Notes under the pieces: model-generated | What the model saw: the letters and a program-made list of their open reading frames with translations, nothing else | Databases searched by the model: none | What the model was told of the DNA's origin: nothing | Assembly (NCBI RefSeq): GCF_029543105.1 | Contig: NZ_JARQXB010000003.1 | Location: 186,001-250,000, forward strand | Length of the DNA: 64,000 nucleotides | Direction of reading: 5' to 3' | Source of the DNA: Stenotrophomonas sp. HITSZ_GD | GTDB taxonomy: Bacteria; Pseudomonadota; Gammaproteobacteria; Xanthomonadales; Xanthomonadaceae | Shown: one piece after another, positions 44,615-52,891 of the stretch | Numbering within the stretch: the first letter of the stretch is position 1 | Layout of the letters: every line of letters starts with the position of its first letter | Program-made: the position numbers and the translations under genes

Positions 44615-44829
44615 AGCCCGGTTTCATGGACGAGCTTGGCGGCCCCCGCACCTCGGTGATCGCCGGTGCCGAACTGGCATTCCGACTGGCCGAGGCGTAC
44701 CCGCATCGGGTGCCGACGCCGCAGGAGCTGATGGACCGCTGGGGAATGCATCGAGCGACGGCGTATCGCTGGGTGCGGACTATGAAATCGGCCCGAGGCC
44801 AACTGACTGGGGAGGGGAACCATGGCTGA
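44611..44829 (+). CDS. Small HTH protein
   Basis: 72 aa, [20 protein letters not shown]. An HTH is visible in [24 protein letters not shown]. Overlaps rusA by 4 nt and the Q-like gene by 8 nt. Probable early regulator. Confidence 0.65.
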   Translation: MKPGFMDELGGPRTSVIAGAELAFRLAEAYPHRVPTPQELMDRWGMHRATAYRWVRTMKSARGQLTGEGNHG

Positions 44830-45607
44830 CGTACGAGAGCTGCTGGCGCGGCTGAATCCGCAAACGATCAAGTTCGACATCGGCAAGGGCGGTGGCGCGC
44901 CGGCGCTGACGAACCAGGACATCGCCGCGGCGCTGGCCATGGTGCCGGCTGGCCTGGGTCGCGAGCTTCTGGAGGCCTGCTGGTGGCCGGATGGCGCTGC
45001 CCTTCGCCGCCATCGGCTGAGGGATGCAGTGATCGCGCTGGTCGCCCCTGAGCTGCAGCGCCAGCAGCGCCGGCTGGCTGATGCGCGAACGGAGGTTGGT
45101 CTGGCCGAGGTCTGCATGGGCTGGTCGGGCACGGTGACCGCGGAGCAACGTGCAGAGCGTGACCGCGCGGCCGAGCGCCTGGGCCATATCAAGCGGCAGT
45201 GCTGGCCACGGTCGACCCTGGAATCCTTGCCCACCCTAGCCACCGCCGTAATTGCTGAGATCGCGGGCTGTAACCACTGTACGACTTGCGAGGGACGGGG
45301 CCAGGCGATGGCCTGCGAGCTCCTGGTGACGTGCAAGACCTGCTCGGGGTACGGCACTGTGCCGCTCAGCGACAGGGGTAGGGCGGCTGCGATTGGGCGT
45401 GATGAGTCCAGCTACCGGGAGGCTTGGAGAGGGGTCTATGAATGGATGCTTCGCCGGATGCAGGAAGCTGAACGGGATGCCGCCGACGCGTTTCGTTTAG
45501 CCCTCGGACGTTCGGCCTGGCCTCAGGCCTGCGGAGTCTCTTTGGTGCGTGAGATTAACGACGCTCAACCCAGGACAAAGAGGCCAATTGCAGGCAGTCC
45601 AACATAG
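44822..45607 (+). CDS. Q-like late antitermination protein
   Basis: 261 aa. The central CNHCTTCEGRG...VTCKTCSGYGTVPLSD (about 154-182) is a DnaJ-like zinc finger as found in phage-82/Q-type antiterminators. A helical N-terminus ([20 protein letters not shown]) precedes it. The last gene of the rightward early operon, directly ahead of a leader hairpin, terminator and the late genes, as expected for Q. Confidence 0.75.
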   Translation: MADVRELLARLNPQTIKFDIGKGGGAPALTNQDIAAALAMVPAGLGRELLEACWWPDGAALRRHRLRDAVIALVAPELQRQQRRLADARTEVGLAEVCMGWSGTVTAEQRAERDRAAERLGHIKRQCWPRSTLESLPTLATAVIAEIAGCNHCTTCEGRGQAMACELLVTCKTCSGYGTVPLSDRGRAAAIGRDESSYREAWRGVYEWMLRRMQEAERDAADAFRLALGRSAWPQACGVSLVREINDAQPRTKRPIAGSPT

Positions 45608-45757
45608 TGCGAGCATGGGCGCGTCGGACCATCAGGGGCGGTCCGACCTGAAGATTGAAGTCCCTTTGGGCACTAGGAGAGGAAACCAGCCATGAAGATG
45701 TTCGATCAAGGCGAAGGCGACTGCTAATCGCACAAAGGGGCCCCGGAAGGGGCCCTT
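45608..45757 (+). promoter_or_regulatory. Late leader region (Q target) with hairpin, mini-frame and terminator
   Basis: Contains an 8-bp hairpin GTCGGACC/GGTCCGAC (45623-45647). An 11-codon frame from ATG 45692 (MKMFDQGEGDC) follows GAGAGGAA. A GC-rich hairpin with one bulge then lies at 45735-45757 (AAGGGGCCCC/GGGGCCCTT) and is the likely tR'-type terminator that Q must overcome. No clean sigma70 promoter was found. Confidence 0.5.
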
Positions 45758-45780
45758 CTATATTGTCTCAGGGGGAAAGC

Positions 45781-46734
45781 GTGGAACGGAATCCGCATGC
45801 GGTGATGAGTCACATCAGTGGCCCGATGGCTTTCGCATTAGTAGCGATCGCCATGTTTATTGCGCTGTGCTTTGGGCTCGACATTGCGGACTATCCAGCT
45901 TACGAAGAATACAAGCCTGGGGTTTTCCTGATCATCGGCGGCGCCTTCGTCGTCACGATGGCAATCGCCGTTCGCAGATGCGCTGATAGGGGTGCCAAGA
46001 GCATTGGTCAGGTTTGTTTCTGGTCAGTGGTCTTGCTGATTGTCACGCTAACTCTGCTTTACCTTGCGTATTTCATGACCTTCGGACAGATGTCGGCTGG
46101 TCCTGACTCTGGTCCGCTCGGGGTCGATAAGCTTCTGAATATCCCACCAGTCATTGCTGCGACCTGGGCCGCCGGATTGGGCTGGTACGTTCATTTTCAA
46201 GCAACAGCGAAAGCCCATCGGACCAATAACGCATGGAACTTGCTGATGCAGACGCGCACCAGCAAGGAGTTCCTGCAAAGGGCCGAAGCGATCAACCGGT
46301 ATTTTCCGCATGGTACCCAGCTAACGGACGATGACGCGTCACTTGCAAATTGGGTGCAGTTGCGCGAGAGAGAGGATCGTTTGGCGCTCCTGCAGGTGGT
46401 TAAGGGGCACGATGCTGGGGGCGGCGCTGAGGCTGAACTGAAGCAAGAGATTTCCAAGATCGAAGCGCTTCTCGCAATTCGCTACATGCTCAACTTTTAC
46501 GAGTTCATGGCGGTGGGCATCGAGAAGAACGATCTGGATGACCATCTGCTCTATGACTCGCTTGGAACCCATGTCCCGTCCATCTATCGGCGAGCTGAGG
46601 CCTATGTTCGAAAGGTGCAATCGAAGGATAAGGACTCACTTGCGTTTAGTGCGCTAGATCCTCTCGTCGAGCGGTGGGAAAAGCAGTGCGATAAGGAGCG
46701 GGCGGAGCGGGCCGAGAAGGAAAGAAGGTCCTGA
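45781..46734 (+). CDS. Membrane protein of DUF4760 type (probable moron)
   Basis: 317 aa from GTG 45781, preceded by AGGGGGAA; an internal ATG at 45805 lacks such a site. Hydrophobic segments are at about 14-36, 48-66, 80-102 and 118-138, followed by a cytoplasmic domain with TNNAWNLLMQTRTSKEFLQR and RYMLNFYEFMAVGIEKNDLD, the DUF4760 signature. GC is lower than in neighbouring phage genes. It sits between Q and the lysis cassette, a classic cargo position; possibly superinfection exclusion. Confidence 0.7.
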   Translation: MERNPHAVMSHISGPMAFALVAIAMFIALCFGLDIADYPAYEEYKPGVFLIIGGAFVVTMAIAVRRCADRGAKSIGQVCFWSVVLLIVTLTLLYLAYFMTFGQMSAGPDSGPLGVDKLLNIPPVIAATWAAGLGWYVHFQATAKAHRTNNAWNLLMQTRTSKEFLQRAEAINRYFPHGTQLTDDDASLANWVQLREREDRLALLQVVKGHDAGGGAEAELKQEISKIEALLAIRYMLNFYEFMAVGIEKNDLDDHLLYDSLGTHVPSIYRRAEAYVRKVQSKDKDSLAFSALDPLVERWEKQCDKERAERAEKERRS

Positions 46735-47114
46735 TGATTTCGTGTGCCGTGAGCAGCTTGTCCTAGGGCGGTGACTATTTCACCTAGCTCGCTCTTCTGC
46801 TGCCAGCACGACTGATCAAAGCCTTGGTCGGTCAGCTGACCAGCTGCATTGTTGGCTACCTGGACGTCTAGGTGCTACGGCTTTGAGCTTCGCGCGGCCT
46901 AGCCCGCTGGTCATTCGACTCTGTGTTCTCCGAGAATTAGCGCATGTAGCTGGTGCGGGGTTGCTGCCCCCGCACATTCGGACGTAGATTCCTACTATCG
47001 CAAGTGAACCGAGCCTCGGCCGACCAGCCGGGGCTTTTTCTTTGCCCATCCTCTCGCCAAATCTACCCTCGGACCACCTGGACCGCAGGACGGGCACCTA
47101 TTGCCGGAGGCACC
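46735..47114. other. 380-nt non-coding stretch before the lysis genes
   Basis: No convincing protein frame on either strand. It contains a hairpin GTGCGGGG/CCCCGCAC (46953-46974) without a T run and the terminator at 47012. A tRNA-like appearance around 46850-46975 does not fold as a cloverleaf. Probably the 3' region of the membrane-protein transcript plus late-operon leader. Confidence 0.5.
47012..47042 (+). terminator. Intrinsic terminator
   Basis: AGCCTCGG (47012-47019) pairs with CCGGGGCT (47028-47035), one G-T pair, followed by TTTTTCTTT. Ends transcripts reading out of the upstream membrane-protein gene. Confidence 0.75.
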
Positions 47115-47600
47115 ATGGCCAGCAGCTTCGACCAGTTCATCGGCCGGGTCCTCTCCCACGAGGGCGGCTACGTCAACGACCCGAAGGACCCGGGCGGCGA
47201 GACGCAGTGGGGCATCAGCAAGCGGAGCTACCCGCAGCTCAACATCCGGGCGCTGACCCGCGAGGATGCGGTGGAGATCTACCGCCGCGACTTCTGGGCG
47301 CGCGTGCAGGGCGACAAGTTGCCGCAGGCGTTCGCCTTCCAGGCGCTGGATGCAGCGGTGAACCACGGGATCGGGAACGCTGTGCGTTGGCTGCAGCGCG
47401 CCGCCGGCGTCGCCGACGACGGGATCATCGGCCCTGCCACGCTGGCCGCGGTGGCACGCGCCCAGCCCGCCGACCTGGTGCTGCTGTTCAATGCCGAGCG
47501 GCTGGAGTTCTACACCAAGCTGAGCACGTTCGACACCTTCGGCCGCGGCTGGACGCGCCGCGTGGCCGGGAACCTGCGCTATGCGGCGGGCGACAACTGA
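47115..47600 (+). CDS. Endolysin, GH108 muramidase
   Basis: 161 aa from ATG 47115 with GGAGG. FIGRVLSHEGGYVNDPKDPGGETQWGISKRSYP is the GH108 N-terminus with catalytic Glu in HEGGYV. The C-terminal PG_binding_3 part has DDGIIGPATLAAV. Without a signal peptide it relies on the holin to reach the peptidoglycan. Confidence 0.92.
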   Translation: MASSFDQFIGRVLSHEGGYVNDPKDPGGETQWGISKRSYPQLNIRALTREDAVEIYRRDFWARVQGDKLPQAFAFQALDAAVNHGIGNAVRWLQRAAGVADDGIIGPATLAAVARAQPADLVLLFNAERLEFYTKLSTFDTFGRGWTRRVAGNLRYAAGDN

Positions 47601-47920
47601 TGTCGGGGAAGAAGCCCGCCAAGCTGCCGGCCGAGAGCCAGCTGCGCGGCGTCCTGATGGTCCTGGACCAGAAGACGAAGACGCCGACGGCGGAGGTGCT
47701 GGGCACGATCCGGACGATGGTCCAGGACGCGCTGGACGTGCTCCAGGAGCGGGACCCGCTGCAGAAGCGGGTGGCATTCGTGCTTCTGGCGGTTCAGCAG
47801 TCCACGCAGGTGACCCAGCGCACGGTGCGCGGCAAGCAGCTGACGAGGGTGACGATCGTGGACCAGAGCCTGTACCACTGGGCGCTGGGCGAGATCCACG
47901 CACTGGCGGGCGCGGCATGA
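47600..47920 (+). CDS. Hypothetical protein in lysis cassette
   Basis: 106 aa, coupled to the endolysin by TGATG. MSGKKPAKLPAESQLRGVLM, helical (VLGTIRTMVQDALDVLQERD), then basic VTQRTVRGKQLTRVTI. No membrane segment. Found in other phages between lysin and holin genes as far as I recall; role unknown. Confidence 0.6.
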   Translation: MSGKKPAKLPAESQLRGVLMVLDQKTKTPTAEVLGTIRTMVQDALDVLQERDPLQKRVAFVLLAVQQSTQVTQRTVRGKQLTRVTIVDQSLYHWALGEIHALAGAA

Positions 47921-48138
47921 GCTGGGCCACGCGCAACGCCGGCGCCGGCCGCATCGGCATCGCCGTGCTGATCCTCTTCATGTACGGCATGGCCATGGCC
48001 GCGCTGATCACGGTGGCGATCCCGGACAGCAACCGGGACGCCTTCTCGCTGCTGCTGGGCGGCTTGAACACCGCCCTCGGCGGCGTGGTCGGCTACTTCT
48101 TCAACATCACCAGCCGGCGCCAGGCCGGCGGGAGCTGA
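47917..48138 (+). CDS. Holin-like membrane protein
   Basis: 73 aa with two hydrophobic helices (IGIAVLILFMYGMAMAALITVAI and FSLLLGGLNTALGGVVGYFF) and a short basic C-terminus TSRRQAGGS. Size, topology and position between lysin and spanin genes fit a class II holin. ATGA overlap upstream. Confidence 0.75.
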   Translation: MSWATRNAGAGRIGIAVLILFMYGMAMAALITVAIPDSNRDAFSLLLGGLNTALGGVVGYFFNITSRRQAGGS

Positions 48139-48140
48139 GC

Positions 48141-48635
48141 GTGAACCGGATCCTGATCGCGGTGGTCGCCTTCGTTGTGTGGTCGGCTGCCGCCTTCGGC
48201 GCTGGCTGGGCCTGGAGAGGGGACCGAGCCGAGAAGGCGGACGCCGAGCGGCAGTTCCAGTCGGGCACGGCCGCACTGGCCCAGGTCAACGAAGTCCGCA
48301 CCACCGAACACACCCAGGCGGCCGCGCTGGCCGACATCGGAGCGAAGCATGAAGAAGACCGCCGGGCAGCCGAGGCTGTCCCTGCTGCTGTGGTCGATGA
48401 CCTGCGCACTGGCAATCTCCGGCTGCGCGACGACCTTGCCACCTGCAACACCGCCCGCCTGTCCGAAGCCGTCGCCGGCGCCGTCGAACGTGATGCGGGC
48501 GCCCAACTACGAGCAGAGGTCGCGGGCGCTCTTGTTCGAGTCGCCCGAGACGCCGACGACCAAGTCCGAGCAGCCCAGGCCGTGATCGAGGCCGATCGAG
48601 TTGGGCCGGTCGCACCCAGCGAGGGAGCTCGCTAG
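48141..48635 (+). CDS. Rz-like inner-membrane spanin
   Basis: 164 aa from GTG 48141. N-terminal signal-anchor NRILIAVVAFVVWSAAAFGAGWAW, followed by a long periplasmic coiled coil (RAEKADAERQFQSGTAALAQ onward). i-spanin architecture; it carries the o-spanin gene nested in another frame. Fuses inner and outer membranes at the end of lysis. Confidence 0.8.
   Translation: MNRILIAVVAFVVWSAAAFGAGWAWRGDRAEKADAERQFQSGTAALAQVNEVRTTEHTQAAALADIGAKHEEDRRAAEAVPAAVVDDLRTGNLRLRDDLATCNTARLSEAVAGAVERDAGAQLRAEVAGALVRVARDADDQVRAAQAVIEADRVGPVAPSEGAR
48349..48585 (+). CDS. Rz1-like outer-membrane spanin lipoprotein, nested in Rz
   Basis: 78 aa in the +1 frame relative to Rz. Starts MKKTAGQPRLSLLLWSMTCA and has the lipobox LAISGC, then a Pro-rich body TTLPPATPPACPKPSPAPS. 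A fully nested Rz1 with a lipobox and proline-rich mature part is the lambda arrangement. Confidence 0.82.
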   Translation: MKKTAGQPRLSLLLWSMTCALAISGCATTLPPATPPACPKPSPAPSNVMRAPNYEQRSRALLFESPETPTTKSEQPRP

Positions 48636-48808
48636 AGATGGCAGTGCTTCAGCGCAAGCGTCCCAGCCTGCGTAAGCGCCAGTGGGTGGTCAGGTACATG
48701 GGTGGCGAAGCCCAGCCGAACGGCCCACGCCTGATGCGCCTCGGAGATGGGTTGCCGGTCCTGTATACGGGCCAGAATTCGGAGCGCTTCTACGGGTGTG
48801 GGGTTCAT
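48632..48808 (-). CDS. Small antisense gene after the lysis cassette
   Basis: 58 aa from ATG 48808 with GGAG six nt upstream: MNPTPVEALRILARIQDRQP, then SEAHQAWAVRLGFATHVPDH and a final LTQAGTLALKH. The helix-turn-helix-like spacing and normal composition favour it over the plus-strand frame across the same DNA. Opposite to the late transcript. Function unknown. Confidence 0.5.
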   Translation of the reverse strand: MNPTPVEALRILARIQDRQPISEAHQAWAVRLGFATHVPDHPLALTQAGTLALKHCHL

Positions 48809-48975
48809 GGTGCACTCCGACAGAAGGGCGACCACATTGAACTGCTCGAAGTAGGGGAGTGTTACGGGACGCGCGGACGCGGGTACGTGGCAGGCACAAC
48901 GCTAAACGTCCTCAGGTTTCCGCACGCACGCTCGTCGCATGCCAGCGTCGACCAACCTCTGCAGGCCCACCATTG

Positions 48976-49419
48976 ATGGCACGCCTGCACACCGTTCCCT
49001 CGCGCCTGCAGCAGGTGCCCAGCAGGTTGGCCACGGTCAACTCGGATAGCTGGAGGGCAGGGAAGCAGGGCAGCACGGCGCGTGGCTACGGCTACCAGTG
49101 GCAGCAGTACCGCCTGCGGTACCTGGCGCAGCACCCGCTGTGCGTGATGTGCGAGGCCGCAGGCCGGGTGGAGGCTGCGGTGGTGGTGGACCACGTGGTG
49201 CCGCATGAGGGGGACCAGCAGTTGTTCTGGTCGGCGTCGAACCACCAGGCGCTCTGCAAGCCCTGCCACGACGGCACGAAGCAGCGGCAGGAGGCAGCAG
49301 ACCGCTCGGCTGGGCGCGCCACCACGGGCCGACTGCGGGCATCCAGCGCCCCCCCCGGCACGACCCCGAGCCGACCCGGGAGGGGTGGGTCGAAAGTCGG
49401 CGCGGTTCCGAAAAGCTAG
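48976..49419 (+). CDS. HNH endonuclease next to terminase
   Basis: 147 aa from ATG 48976. Zinc and HNH pattern: HPLCVMCEAAGRV, VVVDHVVPHEGD, then NHQALCKPCHDGTKQ. HNH proteins encoded just before terminase are a conserved part of HK97-type packaging and are needed for cos cleavage by the terminase complex. C-terminal tail low complexity. Confidence 0.9.
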   Translation: MARLHTVPSRLQQVPSRLATVNSDSWRAGKQGSTARGYGYQWQQYRLRYLAQHPLCVMCEAAGRVEAAVVVDHVVPHEGDQQLFWSASNHQALCKPCHDGTKQRQEAADRSAGRATTGRLRASSAPPGTTPSRPGRGGSKVGAVPKS

Positions 49420-49475
49420 ACCGGCTGTCCTCTCATGCAGAGAAAAAATCCCCCTTTCAGTGAGGTAATCAGCAA

Positions 49476-49904
49476 ATGGCAGGCGTGAAGGGCAAGAGCG
49501 GCGGCCCGCGGAAGAACGCAGGCGGCGCAAGGCCTGGCGCCGGTCGGAAGCCCAAGATGACCACCCCGGCGAAGGCTGCGAAATCAGCAAATACCAAGGC
49601 CAAGCCGAAGGCGGCGACCTCGGTGGCGGTGAAGCTGGAAGCTCAGCCGCACGGCGGCGCTCTGAAGCGCTCGAAAGAGCAGCCCGTCGAGCAGGAGGAG
49701 CAGGACATGCTGACCCTGTTGCAGAACATCGCGCTGGGCAAGACTGCTGCCAATGCCATCCAGGTGAAGGCGGCGGTGGCCGCCGTGCAGTACACACACG
49801 CCAAGAAGGGCGAGGGCGGCAAGAAGGAAGAGCGGCAGAAGGCCGCGGAGAAGGTCGGCGGGCGGTTCGCGCCGACCGCCCCGCCCCGGGCGCGGATGAA
49901 CTGA
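49476..49904 (+). CDS. Terminase small subunit
   Basis: 142 aa. GVKGKSGGPRKNAGGARPGAGRKP is the hallmark N-terminus of P27-family/HK97-like TerS proteins. Then a Lys/Ala linker and helices (MLTLLQNIALGKTAANAIQVK). Recognises the packaging site; its gene precedes TerL by 1 nt. Confidence 0.8.
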   Translation: MAGVKGKSGGPRKNAGGARPGAGRKPKMTTPAKAAKSANTKAKPKAATSVAVKLEAQPHGGALKRSKEQPVEQEEQDMLTLLQNIALGKTAANAIQVKAAVAAVQYTHAKKGEGGKKEERQKAAEKVGGRFAPTAPPRARMN

Positions 49905-49905
49905 C

Positions 49906-51606
49906 GTGGTTCCTACGTATTCCACCGCCTGCCCGGATTGGGCGGCGCGGTTGCGCGCGGGTGCATCGATCATCCCGCCGCCGATCTTTCCTGATCGAGC
50001 CGAGGAGGCGTTGCGGGTTTTCAAGCAGCTGCGGATCGTCGATGCGCCGGGCAGCCCGACGTTTGGCGAGGCCTGCGACCAGTGGGTGTTCGACTTCGTG
50101 GCGGCCATCTTCGGCGCCTATGACGCGGAGACCGGTCGGCGGCTGATCCGGGAAGTGCTGATGCTCATCCCGAAGAAGAACAGCAAGTCCACGCTGGCGG
50201 CCGGGATCATGGTCACCGCGATGATCCTCAACTGGCGCATGTCCGCCGAGATGATCATCCTGGCACCGACCATCAAGATCGCCAACAACGCCTTCGCGCC
50301 GGCGCGCGACATGATCAAGGCGGACGACGAGCTGGTCGAGCTGTTCCAGGTGCAGGACCACATCCGCACGATCACGCACCGGCTGACCAAGGCCACGCTG
50401 ACCGTGCTGGCCGCCGATAGCGACACGGTCGGCGGCAACAAGGCGAGCTGGGTCCTCATCGACGAGGAGTGGCTGTTCGGCAAGAAAGCGAACACGGATG
50501 CGATGTTCCGCGAAGCGACCGGCGGGTTGACCTCACGCCCGGAAGGCATCGTGATCAAGTTGAGCACCCAGTCGGATGAGCCGCCCGCGGGCGTCTTCAA
50601 AGCGGACCTGCAGCGGATGCGGTCGATCCGAGACGGACTGATCGTCGATGTGACCTCTCTGCCGGTGCTTTACGAGCATCCGCCGGAGATGGTCGCCTCG
50701 GGGGAGCACCTGAAGCTGGAGAACCTGCGGCTGGTGAACCCGAACTTCGGGATATCGGTAGACGCGGAGTACCTGCGCCGCGAGTACATAAAGGCGGACC
50801 AGGAAGGCGAGCACGCGCTGCGCGGATTCCTGGCCAAGCATGGCAACGTCGAAGTCGGCCAGAACCTTCGCTCGGACCGCTGGGCCGGCGCAGATTTCTG
50901 GGAGTGCCGGGCGGATCGCGCGCTGTCCATTGAGGATTTGATTGAGCGGTGCGACGTCGTGACGTTCGGCATCGACGGCGGCGGCCTGGACGATCTCCTG
51001 GGATTGGCGGCCCTTGGCCGAGAACGCCAGACCCGTCGGTGGGTCGCCTGGTGCCACGCATGGGCCCACGAGATCGTGCTGGAGCGGCGCAAGGACGTGG
51101 TGTCGAGCCTGCGCGACTTCGAACGCGACGGCGACCTCACGATCGTCCAGCGGCCAGGGCTGGACGTGCAGCAGGTTGCGGACGTGATCTGCCAGGTGCT
51201 CGATGCGGGGCTACTGCCGGAGGAGCACGCCATCGGCGTTGACCCGGCGGGCATTGGTGCCATCGTCGATGAGCTGACCACCGAAGACCGTGGCGTGGAC
51301 ATGAAGCAGATTGTGGCCGTGTCGCAAGGCTGGAAGCTCAACGGCGCGATCAAGACCGCGGAACGGGCGCTGGCTGGCGGGTCGCTCATCCACGGAGGAC
51401 AGCCCATGATGGCGTGGTGCGTCGGCAACGCGAAGGTGGTGCCGACTGGCAATGCCATCACCATCACGAAGCAAGTCAGTGGCTCGGCAAAGATCGACCC
51501 ACTGATGGCTCTCTTCAACGCCGTGTCGCTGATGGCGCTCAACCCTGAAGGACAAGGCTGTATGGACGACTGGCTCAGCAACCCGGTGAGGGCAGGCCGC
51601 GCATGA
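49906..51606 (+). CDS. Terminase large subunit
   Basis: 566 aa from GTG 49906. ATPase Walker A-like PKKNSKSTLA near residue 88, Walker B ASWVLIDEE near 180, and the nuclease domain with TFGIDGGGLDDLLG and IGVDPAG. HK97-type TerL. Translocates DNA into the prohead and cuts it. 4-nt overlap with portal. Confidence 0.95.
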   Translation: MVPTYSTACPDWAARLRAGASIIPPPIFPDRAEEALRVFKQLRIVDAPGSPTFGEACDQWVFDFVAAIFGAYDAETGRRLIREVLMLIPKKNSKSTLAAGIMVTAMILNWRMSAEMIILAPTIKIANNAFAPARDMIKADDELVELFQVQDHIRTITHRLTKATLTVLAADSDTVGGNKASWVLIDEEWLFGKKANTDAMFREATGGLTSRPEGIVIKLSTQSDEPPAGVFKADLQRMRSIRDGLIVDVTSLPVLYEHPPEMVASGEHLKLENLRLVNPNFGISVDAEYLRREYIKADQEGEHALRGFLAKHGNVEVGQNLRSDRWAGADFWECRADRALSIEDLIERCDVVTFGIDGGGLDDLLGLAALGRERQTRRWVAWCHAWAHEIVLERRKDVVSSLRDFERDGDLTIVQRPGLDVQQVADVICQVLDAGLLPEEHAIGVDPAGIGAIVDELTTEDRGVDMKQIVAVSQGWKLNGAIKTAERALAGGSLIHGGQPMMAWCVGNAKVVPTGNAITITKQVSGSAKIDPLMALFNAVSLMALNPEGQGCMDDWLSNPVRAGRA

Positions 51607-52886
51607 AGATCAAGCCGACCGGCGGCATCGTCAGCCGCGTGCGCGCCGCCGTGGATGGCTGGGTGCGCTCGTTCACGCTGCGTGACAGCGAACTGTACGC
51701 GGACCGTGTGCTGGCCAGCGAGGCGGGCGTGGAGGTCACGGCCAAGACGGTGCTGCAGCTCGACGCGGTCTGGTCGTGCGTGCGTCTGATCTCCGAGACC
51801 ATCGCCACGCTGCCCCTGTCGATGTACGAGCGCACCTCGGCAGGCAAGCGCGTGGCCAGCCAGCACCCGCTGCATTTCGTCATCCATGACCAGCCGAACG
51901 ACGAATCGACGGCAGCGGTGTTCTGGGAAGCGATGGTGGTGGCCATGTTGCTGCGCGGGAACGGGCGCGCGGAGAAGCTGTACGCCGGCCCGCGGCTGAT
52001 CGGCCTGATGCTCCTCGATCCGGACAAGCTCACGATCAATCGGGACCAGCGCGGTAACAAGATTTACCGGTACCTGAAGCAGGACGGGACGCCTCGCGTA
52101 ATTCCGGCCTCGCGGATCTGGACCCTGCCGGGCTTTACGCTGGACGGCCAGCATGGCGTCTCGGTGATCCGCTACGGCGCGAAGGTCTTCGGCAACGCGA
52201 TGGCAGCAGACAAGGCTGCTGCGCAGACCTTTCGCAACGGTCTGCTGCAGACCATCTACTACAAGGTCAGCGCGTTCCTGAACCCGAAGCAGCGCGCTGA
52301 GTTCAAGGCCAATCTCGTCGGCTCGATCGAGCGGGGCGAGGCACCGCTGCTGGAAGGCGGGACCGAGGCCGGTACGCTGGGAGTAAACCCGTCCGACGCT
52401 CAGCTGCTGGAATCGCGCGGCTTCTCGGTCGAGTCCATCTGCCGCTGGTTCCGCGTCCCACCGTGGATGGTTGGCCATACCGAGAAGTCGACCAGCTGGG
52501 GTACCGGCATCGAGCAGCAGATGATCGGCTTCCTGACCTTCACGCTCGGCCCCTGGCTGCGTCGGATCGAGCAGGGCATCAGCAAGGACCTACTGACTCC
52601 TGGCGAGCGCCTGCGGTACTACCCGAAGTTCAACGTGGAAGGCCTGCTGCGCGCCGACAGCGCCGGCCGCGCGGCCTTCTACGCCGCCATGGTGAATAAC
52701 GGCATCCTGACCCGCGACGAGGTGCGCGAGCTTGAGGACCGCGAGGCCATGGGCGGCAACGCTGCCGTGCTCACCGTGCAGTCGGCCATGACCACGCTGG
52801 ACGGAATCGGCACCAGCACCGACGCCAACCAGGCCCGGGCCGCGATCCTTGCGTTCCTGGGCTTCTCCGACGACCAGAAGGACTGA
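51603..52886 (+). CDS. Portal protein (HK97 family)
   Basis: 427 aa. AVWSCVRLISETIATLPLSMYER, then FVIHDQPNDESTAAVFWEAMV and FRVPPWMVGHTEKSTSWGTGIEQQ are HK97-portal signatures. Forms the dodecameric channel for DNA entry and tail attachment. Starts within the TerL stop (ATGA). Confidence 0.95.
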   Translation: MKIKPTGGIVSRVRAAVDGWVRSFTLRDSELYADRVLASEAGVEVTAKTVLQLDAVWSCVRLISETIATLPLSMYERTSAGKRVASQHPLHFVIHDQPNDESTAAVFWEAMVVAMLLRGNGRAEKLYAGPRLIGLMLLDPDKLTINRDQRGNKIYRYLKQDGTPRVIPASRIWTLPGFTLDGQHGVSVIRYGAKVFGNAMAADKAAAQTFRNGLLQTIYYKVSAFLNPKQRAEFKANLVGSIERGEAPLLEGGTEAGTLGVNPSDAQLLESRGFSVESICRWFRVPPWMVGHTEKSTSWGTGIEQQMIGFLTFTLGPWLRRIEQGISKDLLTPGERLRYYPKFNVEGLLRADSAGRAAFYAAMVNNGILTRDEVRELEDREAMGGNAAVLTVQSAMTTLDGIGTSTDANQARAAILAFLGFSDDQKD

Positions 52887-52891
52887 TCCTC

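Noticed and set aside
46850-46975. tRNA- or tmRNA-like stretch before the lysis genes
   Set aside because: Contains a GC hairpin and a TTCGACTC-like string, but no acceptor/anticodon pairing could be drawn.
48638-48976. Plus-strand 112-codon frame after the spanin genes
   Set aside because: No RBS at a proper distance and poor protein-like composition; the overlapping minus-strand frame (48632-48808) has a better RBS and composition.
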